Below, one piece after another: positions 10,008-22,615 of a DNA stretch of 54,422 nt (position 1 is its first letter; every line of letters begins with the position of its first letter). The position numbers were made by a program, and so were the translations under genes. The stretch lies in assembly GCA_024400275.1 (NCBI GenBank), contig JAKSMY010000005.1:1-54422 (forward strand), in the 5' to 3' direction. The notes below the pieces were generated by a model. The model searched no databases, was not told where the DNA came from, and worked only from the letters and a program-made list of their open reading frames with translations. The DNA comes from Paludibacteraceae bacterium (GTDB taxonomy: Bacteria > Bacteroidota > Bacteroidia > Bacteroidales > Paludibacteraceae).

Positions 10008-11257
10008 AGTCGTTTTTGAACAATAAGCGTTATTAAAATACTGGGTATGCAGCACACCATGACAATCCAAAAGAAGGTCAGGTATCCCGTGCTTTGCTGA
10101 ATATAACCTGCGACCAGTCCCGGCAACATCAGACCGAGATACATAACGGCTGTGCAGATAGAGAAATGGGCTGTTTTATGTTCGCCTTTGGCGAAGTGCA
10201 TCATATACAGCATACACGCCGTATAACCTAATCCGTAGCCTAACTGCTCGATACCGATGCAGGAGGCAATAAGCCAAAGGTTATCAGGCTGATAAGCAGC
10301 CATATAACAATACACGATACAGGGCAGGGTAAGGCACAGACACATCCAAAGCATGACGCGTTTGAGTCCCCATCGGCTACCTGCCAAGCCCCCAAGTATG
10401 CCTCCCAAGAGCATCATAATAACGCCTAAGCCCCCATAGAGTTCTCCTACGGTATCCATTGTGAGTGCGAGTCCGCCTTCGTCAATAGGAGCGAGGAAGA
10501 AAGGTACGCATAATTTGAGCAGCAGTGCCTCCGGCAAGCGGTAAAGGAGCATAAAGAGCATAGCCAATAAGATGGCAGGTTTGCGGAAGAACTCCACAAA
10601 GGTAAGACCTATCTCCTGCCATATCTGAGCGTGATTCTTGGCAGGTTGTATGGTTTCCACTTTGGGCATCGTAAACAAGTGCCAAAGGGCGATGACCGTC
10701 ATGAGCACCGAACAGCCCAAGAGGGTGAGCATCCACGAGGTGGAAACAGAGTGACTCTTTTCCAAGATTCCGACAATCATCAGCAGCAGGGACTGACAGA
10801 AGATGTTGGCTATACGGTAGAACGTGGAACGAATACCCACAAAAGCCGATTGCTGCGGTTCAGAGAGGGCTATCATGTAAAAGCCATCGGCGGCAATGTC
10901 GTGCGTGGCAGAGGCAAAAGCGGTGACGGTGAAGAGAATAAGCGCAATGGTAAAGTACCCTTTTGGGGCTAACCATGCCAAAAGGAAGATTGTGGCCACC
11001 ATCATCAGTTGCATAGCAACTATCCACCAGCGTTTGGTGCGAATCACATCAACGAAAGGACTCCAAATAGGCTTAATGACCCAAGGGAAGGAGATGAGCG
11101 AGGTGAAGAGTGCCATCTGAGCATTGGGCATGCCCAATTGATTGAACAGGGCTATGCTGATAGCCGTAACGATAAAGTAAGGTACGCCTTCTGCAAAGTA
11201 AAGCGTTGGCACCCATAGCCAAGGAGAACGATTAGTATGTAAAAAAGCAGCCGTCAT
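10004..11257 (-). CDS. AmpG-like MFS permease (PAT family)
   Basis: The protein has 417 residues with about 12 membrane segments. The N-terminus (VPTLYFAEGVPYFIVTAISI) and PIWSPFVDVIRTKRWW are typical of the AmpG-like/PAT branch of the major facilitator superfamily. Relatives import muropeptides (AmpG) or acetyl-CoA, and the substrate here cannot be read from sequence. It is the first gene of a two-gene unit with pssA. The promoter directly ahead (11267-11299) leaves a leader of only a few bases, so the mRNA may be almost leaderless. Confidence 0.85.
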   Translation of the reverse strand: MTAAFLHTNRSPWLWVPTLYFAEGVPYFIVTAISIALFNQLGMPNAQMALFTSLISFPWVIKPIWSPFVDVIRTKRWWIVAMQLMMVATIFLLAWLAPKGYFTIALILFTVTAFASATHDIAADGFYMIALSEPQQSAFVGIRSTFYRIANIFCQSLLLMIVGILEKSHSVSTSWMLTLLGCSVLMTVIALWHLFTMPKVETIQPAKNHAQIWQEIGLTFVEFFRKPAILLAMLFMLLYRLPEALLLKLCVPFFLAPIDEGGLALTMDTVGELYGGLGVIMMLLGGILGGLAGSRWGLKRVMLWMCLCLTLPCIVYCYMAAYQPDNLWLIASCIGIEQLGYGLGYTACMLYMMHFAKGEHKTAHFSICTAVMYLGLMLPGLVAGYIQQSTGYLTFFWIVMVCCIPSILITLIVQKRL

Positions 11258-11268
11258 AAAACGGCTGC
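11247..11268 (-). promoter_or_regulatory. Perfect hairpin over the transporter start codon
   Basis: GCAGCCGT and ACGGCTGC form an 8-bp perfect inverted repeat around a 6-nt loop (11255-11260). The loop contains the ATG of the AmpG-like gene (11255-11257), and one arm reaches into the -7 element. It could hide the start codon in mRNA, or act as an operator in DNA. Confidence 0.55.
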
Positions 11269-11299
11269 AAAGTTACAGAAAAAAATTGATATTTCCAAA
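11267..11299 (-). promoter_or_regulatory. Bacteroidota-type promoter for the AmpG-like/pssA unit
   Basis: On the minus strand, TTTGG (11295-11299) is followed after 19 bp by TAACTTTGC (11267-11275), a full -33/-7 match. The expected start of transcription falls only a few bases from the ATG at 11257. Confidence 0.75.
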
Positions 11300-11315
11300 T
11301 ATTTATGTTGGAAAA

Positions 11316-12932
11316 TTACATCTTTTGCCCATGTGCGGTGTAAATATCCAGACCATGACGGAGATAGAGACGTCCGTTGCGTATGAATTTGGTGACTACG
11401 GAGCGTATATCGATAGGCTTGAGGGCTGTAGCTTGGGCATCTTTTTTTCGATAAACCTTAATCTCAAGCAGATATGTACTAGTGTTGCCCGACCGCCCCA
11501 AATATAATGCATCGGTGCTTTCAGTCAGCACAAACGATTGTGCGGAAGGCATACTCTCTGTGTCTATTTCGGAATCCATAAAGTCTTCGGAGGTATAGAT
11601 TGGCTGCCCGTCGATACTGGTATAGACCGCTACAGCACCATGTTTGCTGGTGCTACCATTCTTAATATATCCTGTGATGACGACACTATCTCCTGCTTGA
11701 AAACCTCCTTGTGCAGGGGAAATCTTAATGTAATTATAGGTGGTTACGTTATCGCTGGTAGAGGAAAAACTATTGCCAAATTTTACTGTTTTAGCTGGTT
11801 TGCTGCCTGCCACTTTGCCCCCCTCGCCGATGGTGGTTGTACCACCCAACTCTTGACTACCAACGTTGTTTTGGAAGTCATAGATGATGTCGCAAGTGGG
11901 ATCATCAGAGATAGGAACGAAAGGTGTGTCGCCGCCTCCGGTTTCGCCGCCCTGCTCGCCGCTTTGCCCCGGTTCGGTTGCTTTAGCATTCCATCGCGTG
12001 TATTGATAGATGGCAACATCTTTCTTTTGGTCGCTGGTAGTGTAGAAAATACTATCGTTCAACCATGCAACTGCTTCGCCTTGTTTCTCCAATTCGTATG
12101 CGGCAATTTGTTTTGGTTGACGTTTGACAGCGTCTTGTACGCTTTCTCCCTCTTGACGTTCCCAGATCAAAGCATAAGCGGCATCTTTGGAAACTGTTTC
12201 GCAGTCTTCGGACTTGATATTGTTTTTGATAATAATGTATTTACCGCTTGGCGCAATGTCTGCTGCTGTAACGGTCTGGAAATTATATTCGCCGTCTTTC
12301 CCCAGTGTGCAAACGTAAGTCAATTTTTGCAATCCGGTGCCATAATCTAAGTTGAAAGGAATATAATAAACCGAACATTGTCCATTATACACTTTATCTA
12401 CAATGTACAAAATGTTTTCTACATTGTCGTACATAATAGCTTCTGTGTTGTGTGCCTTGCCGTCAGGATAACCTAATTTAAGATATTTGGCAGCAATTTT
12501 TTTAGTTCCACTGGTGATAGCAGGTTCCTCGAAATAGTAGATGATGTAGTTGTCTTTGTATGCTAAATCGTTATCTCCTACGGCACCTAAGAAAATATAG
12601 TTCTTCCCATTATATGCACCTGTAGCCAAGTCTTCCCAATCATCGCGTCCGGTCAGACCTGTCAGTTCGATTTCCATGGCTTTAGTACCATCGTGTTTGG
12701 TGGCAACCAAGGAAAAAGAATCATCTCCTTCCAACCATAAATAACCCGGTGTAGTGCGGCTGCAAGCCATACCGGACACTTCCGGCATAACATTTTTGTA
12801 CGCTTTACCACATTCAGTGCGTGTAAAATCGTTGTTAAACTCCAATGTTTTACCATTGTAGGTAAGAGCTGTAGCTCCAAAAACAGACATGGTCATGATG
12901 ACCGTAGCCATTAAAAAGAAAATCTTTTTCAT
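11316..12932 (-). CDS. Secreted propeller-like protein with short C-terminal tail
   Basis: The protein has 538 residues. A signal peptide (MKKIFFLMATVIMTMSVFGA) precedes a ~300-residue region with the look of a beta-propeller (VSGMACSRTTPGYLWLEGDD, NTEAIMYDNVENILYIVD). A Gly/Glu-rich linker (~325-345) follows, then a beta domain with GGFQAGDSVVITGYI. A similar FQAGD module occurs in the giant protein at 29762-35791. The C-terminus has the short tail FIRNGRLYLRHGLDIYTAHG. It is exported, but its function is not recognised. SdiA-regulated or phytase-like propellers are possible relatives. Confidence 0.8.
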   Translation of the reverse strand: MKKIFFLMATVIMTMSVFGATALTYNGKTLEFNNDFTRTECGKAYKNVMPEVSGMACSRTTPGYLWLEGDDSFSLVATKHDGTKAMEIELTGLTGRDDWEDLATGAYNGKNYIFLGAVGDNDLAYKDNYIIYYFEEPAITSGTKKIAAKYLKLGYPDGKAHNTEAIMYDNVENILYIVDKVYNGQCSVYYIPFNLDYGTGLQKLTYVCTLGKDGEYNFQTVTAADIAPSGKYIIIKNNIKSEDCETVSKDAAYALIWERQEGESVQDAVKRQPKQIAAYELEKQGEAVAWLNDSIFYTTSDQKKDVAIYQYTRWNAKATEPGQSGEQGGETGGGDTPFVPISDDPTCDIIYDFQNNVGSQELGGTTTIGEGGKVAGSKPAKTVKFGNSFSSTSDNVTTYNYIKISPAQGGFQAGDSVVITGYIKNGSTSKHGAVAVYTSIDGQPIYTSEDFMDSEIDTESMPSAQSFVLTESTDALYLGRSGNTSTYLLEIKVYRKKDAQATALKPIDIRSVVTKFIRNGRLYLRHGLDIYTAHGQKM

Positions 12933-12968
12933 ATAGACAAAATTAAGAATTGTTCTCTTAAAAACGGT

Positions 12969-12977
12969 GCAAAATTA
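12969..12977 (-). promoter_or_regulatory. Probable -7 element ahead of the propeller-like gene
   Basis: Minus-strand TAATTTTGC lies about 37 bp upstream of the start at 12932. The -33 region is not clear. Confidence 0.45.
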
Positions 12978-13015
12978 CTGCTATTTTGAGATAAAGATGT
13001 GTAAATATTGCAGAA

Positions 13016-13046
13016 AAAAGGTAGATTTTTTGTCAATCTACCTTTT
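13016..13046 (-). terminator. Intrinsic terminator after ppiD
   Basis: A 12-bp perfect inverted repeat (13016-13027 and 13035-13046, arms AAAAGGTAGATT/AATCTACCTTTT) with a 7-nt loop is flanked by A and T runs. It lies about 40 bp past the ppiD stop and could work on both strands. Confidence 0.8.
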
Positions 13047-13086
13047 GTCTCTCTCGCGTGCGTGTGCGCGTTATTTACTAATGTAT

Positions 13087-15090
13087 TTATTGGAAGTTAC
13101 TGCGATTATCTTCTATCTCGGCTTTATCCTGAATCATTGAGATAGCCTGATAAGGCAACGAGTAAGAGTAGCGACTGTTCATCTGCTGAATCATAGCAGC
13201 ATCGTCCTCTTCGCCTTCAGCAACGATTTGTTGTCCGGGAACGAGCATATACACACCTTGTTCACCTTTAACGGGAGCACTTAACTGACCCTGTGCAGTA
13301 GCAAAAGCAGCACCAACCACAGCAGGTTCCATACCGGCGTTACCGAAACGCATACCGCTGAGTTCAACACTTTCTGCGTTTTGAATAGGTGTACCTGCTA
13401 TTTGTGCAGCTTCCTCCAAAGAAGCGGCTTTGGCAAGGTTGGCCATCATCTGGTCGGCTTTCTTGTCACGGATAACTTCAGCACGCAGTTCGTTTTCCAC
13501 CTCCTGTAGCGAGCGATATTCGCCGTCGCTAACTTCGTTCAGCAGGGCAACGATGAATTGGTCGCCGCACTCAAACACATCGCTTATGTCGCCTTCGTTA
13601 GCCTCGAAAGCCCAACGTACGATAGCACGACTTTGTTTGAGTTGACCAATCTTGTCCTGTTCTTTCTGCAGGTTGTATGCAGGGAAGAGACGCATGCCTT
13701 CTTTCTCGGCAGCCTCGCGGAACTGGACATCATTGGGATTAGCCACGATAAACTGTTTAGCCTTATTGTATAAGGTGGAGTAGGTTTTGGAAGATGGGGT
13801 TACCTTGCGTTCCAAAATAGCCACTTTGGCTTTAGGCGTTGCTTTGGCTACATCTACACATTCGAGTGTAACTTCACCCATACCTTGTGCCACAGTAAAT
13901 TGCTCGCCTTTTTTCGCTTTGAAGGCAGGTTCGGCGATGTTTTGCGGCAGCATGGCCTCGGTGTACCACATAGCTTCTTGCTCTTCTTCTCCCTCTACAA
14001 CGGCGCGCAGTTGAACGGAGTCAGGCATCGAATAGCCGCACTCTATGATACGAGCCATGCGATAGGTGCCGTCCGCAAAAGTGAGAGGCATGAAAGCATC
14101 TTTTTGCGCCTCTTTACCGAATGCAAAGTCTTTGTATTCAGCAGGAATGGTTTCCTCGGAATAGTTGAAGCCATTGTACATAACGTCCGAATTGGTATTT
14201 ACTACGAGGGCAATATCTTCGGTTGTTTGCATTTCTTGTTCCAAAGCTTTCAGTTCGGCTTCAACGTTTTGGAAATCCTCCTCGGAAGGCAGGATAGCAA
14301 AACTGATGTATTCAACGGAACGATTGGGGGTTTGTTTGTACAATTTCTTTTGTTTGTTGTACAATTTTTTCAAGTCAACGCTTTTGACTGTGATTGTGGA
14401 GTCAGCGATAGCCGAATAAGGCTGCATTACATATTGTGCGTCCACTTTGGTTTGGTTAGCCATAAATTGATATTTGGCATCAATATTATTGGCAGTAATC
14501 ATATTTTGCAGCAAGTTGACGTATTTTTCCTGCATACGGGTCAGGCGGGTAGCGTTTTCCCAGTACATCCAATAAGTCTTGGCTTGTTTGATGTTAGCGG
14601 CCTGTTCCTCATTCTCTACTTCCTGATCCAACGAGTGTAAGAAACGCACGAGGTTCTCGCTATTGAATTGACCGTTTTCGTCCATAAATGCGCGACGTTG
14701 GCGAATCAGCTGGTGAGGATTTTTGCCGATGCACAGTTCGCTCAGTTCCTCGGTTGTAACATCCATACCGATTTTTTTTGTTTCGGCACGGAGCGTCCAA
14801 TCCATCAGCATCATTTGCCATACCTGGTTACGGATTTGTGCCGCCATATCCTCGTCCTGGTCGGTGCGGCCGGTTTCGATTTTGTACACTTCTGCCAATT
14901 GCTCTTTGGCTGCCTCGTACTCGGTGTAATGCACCTTGTGACCTTGGATAGTACCCACGTACTCGCGGCTACGATTAAAGAAACTACTACCTGAGTTTAA
15001 GAAGTCACCCAGGATAAATGCCAGCATGGCCAAACCTACAATTACCAGCAGGATGACGCCATGATTACGAATTTTTTGTAAAGTTGCCAT
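13087..15090 (-). CDS. ppiD: PpiD/SurA-like periplasmic folding factor
   Basis: The protein has 667 residues. The N-terminus (MATLQKIRNHGVILLVIVGLAMLAFILGDFL) has a single membrane anchor (~12-31), and the SurA-type chaperone segment follows with VGTIQGHKVHYTEYE. This is the usual start of Bacteroidota PpiD. The central and C-terminal parts should hold rotamase-like (PPIC) folds, but the standard PPIC motif is not obvious, so catalytic activity is uncertain. Its likely role is folding of exported and outer-membrane proteins at the periplasmic face. It begins 25 bp after the lipoprotein gene and is probably in the same transcript. Confidence 0.85.
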   Translation of the reverse strand: MATLQKIRNHGVILLVIVGLAMLAFILGDFLNSGSSFFNRSREYVGTIQGHKVHYTEYEAAKEQLAEVYKIETGRTDQDEDMAAQIRNQVWQMMLMDWTLRAETKKIGMDVTTEELSELCIGKNPHQLIRQRRAFMDENGQFNSENLVRFLHSLDQEVENEEQAANIKQAKTYWMYWENATRLTRMQEKYVNLLQNMITANNIDAKYQFMANQTKVDAQYVMQPYSAIADSTITVKSVDLKKLYNKQKKLYKQTPNRSVEYISFAILPSEEDFQNVEAELKALEQEMQTTEDIALVVNTNSDVMYNGFNYSEETIPAEYKDFAFGKEAQKDAFMPLTFADGTYRMARIIECGYSMPDSVQLRAVVEGEEEQEAMWYTEAMLPQNIAEPAFKAKKGEQFTVAQGMGEVTLECVDVAKATPKAKVAILERKVTPSSKTYSTLYNKAKQFIVANPNDVQFREAAEKEGMRLFPAYNLQKEQDKIGQLKQSRAIVRWAFEANEGDISDVFECGDQFIVALLNEVSDGEYRSLQEVENELRAEVIRDKKADQMMANLAKAASLEEAAQIAGTPIQNAESVELSGMRFGNAGMEPAVVGAAFATAQGQLSAPVKGEQGVYMLVPGQQIVAEGEEDDAAMIQQMNSRYSYSLPYQAISMIQDKAEIEDNRSNFQ

Positions 15091-15115
15091 AATTTTATTT
15101 TTATAATGTTATGTT

Positions 15116-16135
15116 CTATTTCATTTGTGGTCTAACATGTCTCGTTTCCCAAATAGAAATGTCAGAGACGTTCCATTTGGCAGCCACTTCCTCTGTGCTC
15201 TTGTAAGCAAAGGCGAAACGGGTTTGTGCGCTCACGTATGCGCTAATATCTATTGTGTCTGTTAATGTATTGCGAAGCGAAGTACCTAACTTGGGTATCT
15301 CTATATCGCCCCATGTTTGTCCGTCGTCTTTGCTGACTTTGAGTCTCATTTGGCTGTGAGCCAGCGCATTATCTCCTTGCAAATAATATGTTTTGAAACT
15401 CAGTTGGGGGGCTTTGGCCTGTTGTGCAGTCAAATCAACGGCAGGAGAGACGAGCCACACTTCGCTTTCTTTCTTTGCTCCGTCTTTGACGGCTTGTGCT
15501 GTTAATTTACCGGATGCTGCGCTCCACACGGTTGTCTCCGGATCGGTGATTATTTTTTCTGTCCACCCTTCCAACCCTTTTTGTTTAATTTCGTCTGTGA
15601 AATAAGAGAAGGTACGTTTCGGATAGCATAAATCGTTGGAGGACCAATAGAGTTTGGCTACACTCTTTCCCGGTGTTTCTATTTTGCCACCATAGCGGTA
15701 AATAGGACTACAAATAACCACGGTGTCGCCTTTTTTTATTTGGTCTAATCCATATTCTGATATATTAAATGGTGCGCCATCGATATTCATTACCTGATAC
15801 CCTTCAAAGTCCAACAGTGTGTGCGTGTTGTCGCGTATGTAAAAAATAGCGTTGTGATACGAACTAGACATTCCTTCTGCATGTTTGCCATCGAATTTGG
15901 ATACTATACCGGCAATGTAGTAAGTTTCGGGCGTTTGTTTCTCGTTGGCCAACTTGCGTCCGATGTTATAGGCAGTACGGACAGAAATTGGGGTTACGTC
16001 CAATCCCGGAATAAGAATGGTGTCATAATATCTTCCCCCCGATTCCGGTCCGGCAGGGAAATCGCTATGCTCGCACGCGCACACAGCAAGCGCGATGGCG
16101 AGGAGCGAGAAGTAATAAGTTAGATGTTGCGTCAT
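15116..16135 (-). CDS. Lipoprotein with DUF5689-type OB-like domain
   Basis: The protein has 339 residues from the ATG at 16133-16135. The frame continues upstream to 16297, but a consensus promoter at 16154-16186 and a good lipoprotein signal right after this ATG fix the start. The lipobox LAVC is followed by Cys near residue 18. Residues ~45-190 resemble the DUF5689/OB-like domain of Bacteroidota lipoproteins (YYIAGIVSKFDG, DTVVICSPIYRYGGK). The rest resembles a choice-of-anchor beta sandwich (SPAVDLTAQQAKAPQLSFKT, then DDGQTWGDIEIP). It is probably a surface or periplasmic lipoprotein; the ligand is unknown. Confidence 0.82.
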   Translation of the reverse strand: MTQHLTYYFSLLAIALAVCACEHSDFPAGPESGGRYYDTILIPGLDVTPISVRTAYNIGRKLANEKQTPETYYIAGIVSKFDGKHAEGMSSSYHNAIFYIRDNTHTLLDFEGYQVMNIDGAPFNISEYGLDQIKKGDTVVICSPIYRYGGKIETPGKSVAKLYWSSNDLCYPKRTFSYFTDEIKQKGLEGWTEKIITDPETTVWSAASGKLTAQAVKDGAKKESEVWLVSPAVDLTAQQAKAPQLSFKTYYLQGDNALAHSQMRLKVSKDDGQTWGDIEIPKLGTSLRNTLTDTIDISAYVSAQTRFAFAYKSTEEVAAKWNVSDISIWETRHVRPQMK

Positions 16136-16153
16136 ATACGTAATAAATAACGT

Positions 16154-16186
16154 GCAAAAGTACACTTTTTTTGTGATATATGCAAA
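16154..16186 (-). promoter_or_regulatory. Promoter for the lipoprotein-ppiD unit
   Basis: Minus-strand TTTGC (16182-16186), a 19-bp spacer, then TACTTTTGC (16154-16162). It sits ~20 bp upstream of the chosen start at 16135. Confidence 0.75.
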
Positions 16187-16223
16187 CATTTTTATGAAAA
16201 AAATAATTTTTTTAACGATTTTA

Positions 16224-16254
16224 TTGGTCATTCCAAAAAAATATTGTATCTTTG
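16224..16254 (+). promoter_or_regulatory. Promoter for infC-rpmI-rplT
   Basis: TTG (16224-16226), a 20-bp spacer, then TATCTTTG (16247-16254), a Bacteroidota -33/-7 pair about 20 bp upstream of infC. It is divergent from the lipoprotein promoter. Confidence 0.75.
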
Positions 16255-16275
16255 CACGATTTTTATTAAAAATAG

Positions 16276-16839
16276 ATGGCTTATCCACAACCAACATCTA
16301 TGATACCTCGCAGAGGTCGCGTAGAAAAAGAGATGCCAAACCGAATCAATGATAAGATTCGTGGCGTGAGTCAAGTTCGCCTTGTGGGCGATAATGTAGA
16401 GCAGGGAATATACTCTTACCAAGAGGCTATCCGCATTGCAGATGAACAGAATCTCGACCTTGTTGAGATTAGTCCGAATGCCGACCCTCCGGTATGCAGA
16501 GTGATTGATTATCAAAAATTCCTGTATCAGAAGAAGAGAAAAGAGAAGGAACAGAAAGCCAACTCCAAGAAGGTTGAGATTAAGGAGATACGTTTTGGAC
16601 CTCAGACAGACGAACACGACTATCAATTCAAACTCAAGCACGCGCAAGAGTTCCTGAAAGATGGTAACAAAGTGAAGAGTTATGTTTTTTTCCGCGGGCG
16701 TTCTATTCTGTTTAAGGAGCAAGGCGAGGAGTTGCTGGCACGTTTTTGCAGCGATTTAGAAGAGGTGGGCAAGCCCGAGGCTCAGCCTAAATTGGAAGGA
16801 AAACGAATGATTGTTATGTTGGCTCCCAAAGGGAAATAG
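16276..16839 (+). CDS. infC: Translation initiation factor IF-3
   Basis: The protein has 187 residues, a normal IF-3 length. The N-domain carries [19 protein letters not shown] and [20 protein letters not shown] Lys-rich linker (KKRKEKEQK) follows, then the C-domain ([16 protein letters not shown]). It binds the 30S subunit and checks start-codon pairing. It leads the conserved infC-rpmI-rplT run. An ATG is used here, not the rare AUU of E. coli infC, so the self-control by start codon known there is not expected. Confidence 0.97.
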   Translation: MAYPQPTSMIPRRGRVEKEMPNRINDKIRGVSQVRLVGDNVEQGIYSYQEAIRIADEQNLDLVEISPNADPPVCRVIDYQKFLYQKKRKEKEQKANSKKVEIKEIRFGPQTDEHDYQFKLKHAQEFLKDGNKVKSYVFFRGRSILFKEQGEELLARFCSDLEEVGKPEAQPKLEGKRMIVMLAPKGK

Positions 16840-16840
16840 C

Positions 16841-16873
16841 AGGTGGAGTCCTAACATAGTCCCAATATGGTCG
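16841..16873. repeat. Weak 11-bp phased units between infC and rpmI
   Basis: AGGTGGAGTCC, TAACATAGTCC and CAATATGGTCG share GTCC or GTCG at an 11-bp phase. This resembles the other 11-bp arrays of the window but is weaker. It starts 1 bp after the infC stop. Confidence 0.4.
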
Positions 16874-16930
16874 ATTGGTCCTAAGGCTACCGACGACCTA
16901 AAATAATAATTAACTAAAACAATAAACAAA

Positions 16931-17128
16931 ATGCCAAAGGTAAAAACTAATTCCGGTGCTAAAAAAAGATTCACTCTTACCGGGACAGGTAAAATTAAGC
17001 GTAAACACGCTTACCACAGTCACATTCTGACTAAGAAGACCAAGAAGCAGAAACGTAATCTGGATCACGTTGCTATGGTCGACCAAACAAACATGCGTAG
17101 TCTCCGCGAAATGCTGTTGCTGCGCTAA
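16931..17128 (+). CDS. rpmI: 50S ribosomal protein L35
   Basis: The protein has 65 residues and is very basic. [20 protein letters not shown] and the [20 protein letters not shown] stretch are diagnostic of L35. It sits between infC and rplT in the standard order. The 91-bp gap before it holds the weak 11-bp units and an A-rich leader, and no convincing regulatory hairpin was found. Confidence 0.97.
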   Translation: MPKVKTNSGAKKRFTLTGTGKIKRKHAYHSHILTKKTKKQKRNLDHVAMVDQTNMRSLREMLLLR

Positions 17129-17156
17129 GTATTAACCATCAAAATTTTATTGAACT

Positions 17157-17507
17157 ATGCCAAGATCAGTAAATCATGTAGCTTCTCGTGCTCGTCGCAA
17201 GAAAGTTATGAGCCTCACAAGAGGTAACTTTGGTGGCCGTGCTAATGTTTGGACAGTCGCCAAAAACACGTGGGAGAAAGGTCTCCAGTATGCTTATCGT
17301 GATCGTAAGAACAAAAAACGTACTTTCCGTGCGCTTTGGATTCAACGTATCAATGCAGCCGCCCGTTTAGAGGGGCTGAGTTACAGTCAGTTAATGGGTG
17401 CTTTGAAGAAAGCGGGTATTGTCATCAACCGCAAGGTGTTGGCTGATCTCGCCATGAATCAACCCAAAGCCTTCAAGGCTATTGCTGACAAAGCAAAGAA
17501 AGCATAA
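17157..17507 (+). CDS. rplT: 50S ribosomal protein L20
   Basis: The protein has 116 residues, standard for L20, starting [17 protein letters not shown]. It contains [20 protein letters not shown] and ends with [16 protein letters not shown]. It binds 23S rRNA early in large-subunit assembly. It is the last gene of the operon and is followed by an intrinsic terminator at 17533-17566. Confidence 0.97.
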   Translation: MPRSVNHVASRARRKKVMSLTRGNFGGRANVWTVAKNTWEKGLQYAYRDRKNKKRTFRALWIQRINAAARLEGLSYSQLMGALKKAGIVINRKVLADLAMNQPKAFKAIADKAKKA

Positions 17508-17532
17508 TCGCTCGATTTGTGACCAAAGAAAA

Positions 17533-17566
17533 AGCTGTTCAATTTAGTTGGACAGCTCTTTTTTTA
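17533..17566 (+). terminator. Terminator after rplT, overlapping the dapA end
   Basis: AGCTGTTC (17533-17540) pairs with GGACAGCT (17550-17557) around a 9-nt loop, with one G-T pair, followed by a run of T. The convergent dapA gene ends inside it at 17544. Confidence 0.75.
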
Positions 17567-18458
17567 TTTCTTCTTGCACTTCTGCCGAATTGGGAACGAG
17601 GGGGAGACGGAGGGTATTACTGATAACACCCATTTGACTGAGTACCGTCTTGATGCCTGCCGGATTACCTTCTTTGAACAGCAGACGCACCATGTCGGCA
17701 AAACTGTTTTGTAGTGCAAAGTCTTGTTTTCGTATTATCTGCCCGAACTCCTTGGGCCACGCATTGGAGGCTACACTAATCAGTCCGGCTCCTCCGGCTT
17801 GCATCACTTCGGCTGCTATACCATCGTCTCCGCTGATTACCATAAGAGTGGCTTTATCTATATTTCGACTGTCGGTCGACTGTCGGTCGACCGTCGGTAA
17901 AGACTCGAGTAAACCCAGCAAGTGACGTATCTGCTCAAGGTTGCCACTGGCTTCCTTGATGCCAAGGATTTTGTCCGGCACGGCGGTATAAATACGCATA
18001 ACGGTTTCGGGCAACAGATTAACTCCTGTTCGCCCGGGTACATTGTATAAAATAACCGGTACGGGGCTGGCTTGTGCTATGGTGGTAAAGTGCTGATACA
18101 GACCTTCTTGGCTGGGTTTGTTATAGAACGGACATACGCTGAGAATAGCTGCAAAGTGTTGGCGCAATTCGTCGCTTTTGTCCTTCAATTCCTGCACCAC
18201 GGCGGCCGTGTTGTTGCCACCTACTCCTAACACCAAAGGAATACGTCCGGCTATATAGTTCACAATAAACTGCCGTGTGGCGGCTTTCTCGTCTTCCGAC
18301 ATGGTGGCAGCTTCGCCTGTAGTGCCTAAAACGACTATATAATCTACGCCACCGTTCAACTGGATATCCAATAAACGTTTCAATGCCTCAAAGTCAACAT
18401 CTCCCTGCGGTGTAAAAGGAGTGATAAGGGCGGTTCCCAAACCTGTGATTGGTTTCAT
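17544..18458 (-). CDS. dapA: 4-hydroxy-tetrahydrodipicolinate synthase with repeat-derived insert
   Basis: The protein has 304 residues from the ATG at 18456-18458 (MKPITGLGTALITPF). It condenses pyruvate with aspartate semialdehyde in the lysine/diaminopimelate pathway. Visible motifs are VLGTTGEAATMS, the Tyr of LYNVPGRTGVN, and the Schiff-base Lys of GIKEASGN. Residues ~187-198 (LPTVDRQSTDSR) come from three 11-bp tandem units at 17866-17898. They sit just before MVISGDD, where most relatives have a short turn, so the protein is about 10 residues longer than usual. The gene is divergent from the nuclease-ligA operon, with a shared promoter palindrome. Confidence 0.95.
   Translation of the reverse strand: MKPITGLGTALITPFTPQGDVDFEALKRLLDIQLNGGVDYIVVLGTTGEAATMSEDEKAATRQFIVNYIAGRIPLVLGVGGNNTAAVVQELKDKSDELRQHFAAILSVCPFYNKPSQEGLYQHFTTIAQASPVPVILYNVPGRTGVNLLPETVMRIYTAVPDKILGIKEASGNLEQIRHLLGLLESLPTVDRQSTDSRNIDKATLMVISGDDGIAAEVMQAGGAGLISVASNAWPKEFGQIIRKQDFALQNSFADMVRLLFKEGNPAGIKTVLSQMGVISNTLRLPLVPNSAEVQEEIKKELSN
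17866..17898. repeat. Three 11-bp tandem units inside dapA
   Basis: CGACTGTCGGT, CGACTGTCGGT and CGACCGTCGGT: 33 bp, exactly 11 codons, so the frame is kept. They encode most of the extra peptide at residues ~187-198. Confidence 0.92.
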
Positions 18459-18474
18459 TTTTACGAAATTTTGT

Positions 18475-18507
18475 GCAAAGATAAGGAAAAATTTGGATAT
18501 ATCCAAA
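18475..18507 (-). promoter_or_regulatory. dapA: dapA promoter
   Basis: Minus-strand TTTGG (18503-18507), a 19-bp spacer, then TATCTTTGC (18475-18483). Its -33 lies in the palindrome ATTTGGATATATCCAAAT (18491-18508), which also holds the -33 of the divergent promoter. Confidence 0.8.
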
Positions 18508-18523
18508 TAATTTTGTAACTTTG
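18492..18523 (+). promoter_or_regulatory. Promoter for the nuclease-ligA operon
   Basis: TTTGG (18492-18496), a 19-bp spacer, then TAACTTTG (18516-18523). It is back to back with the dapA promoter and overlaps it in the palindrome. Confidence 0.8.
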
Positions 18524-18543
18524 CACGCTAATATAGATAAATT

Positions 18544-22611
<4,068 letters not shown>

Positions 22612-22615
<4 letters not shown>

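Noticed and set aside
10008..10070. Upstream start for pssA
   Set aside because: It overlaps the transporter gene and lacks family-like residues. The ATGA-coupled start at 10007 fits the family.
16136..16297. N-terminal extension of the lipoprotein
   Set aside because: It crosses the promoters of both divergent genes and would bury the lipoprotein signal. The ATG at 16133-16135 is preferred.
16840..16930. L20-type autoregulatory leader between infC and rpmI
   Set aside because: Only weak pairings (AGGT/ACCT, GTCG/CGAC) can be drawn. No known motif was found; only the weak 11-bp phase was kept.
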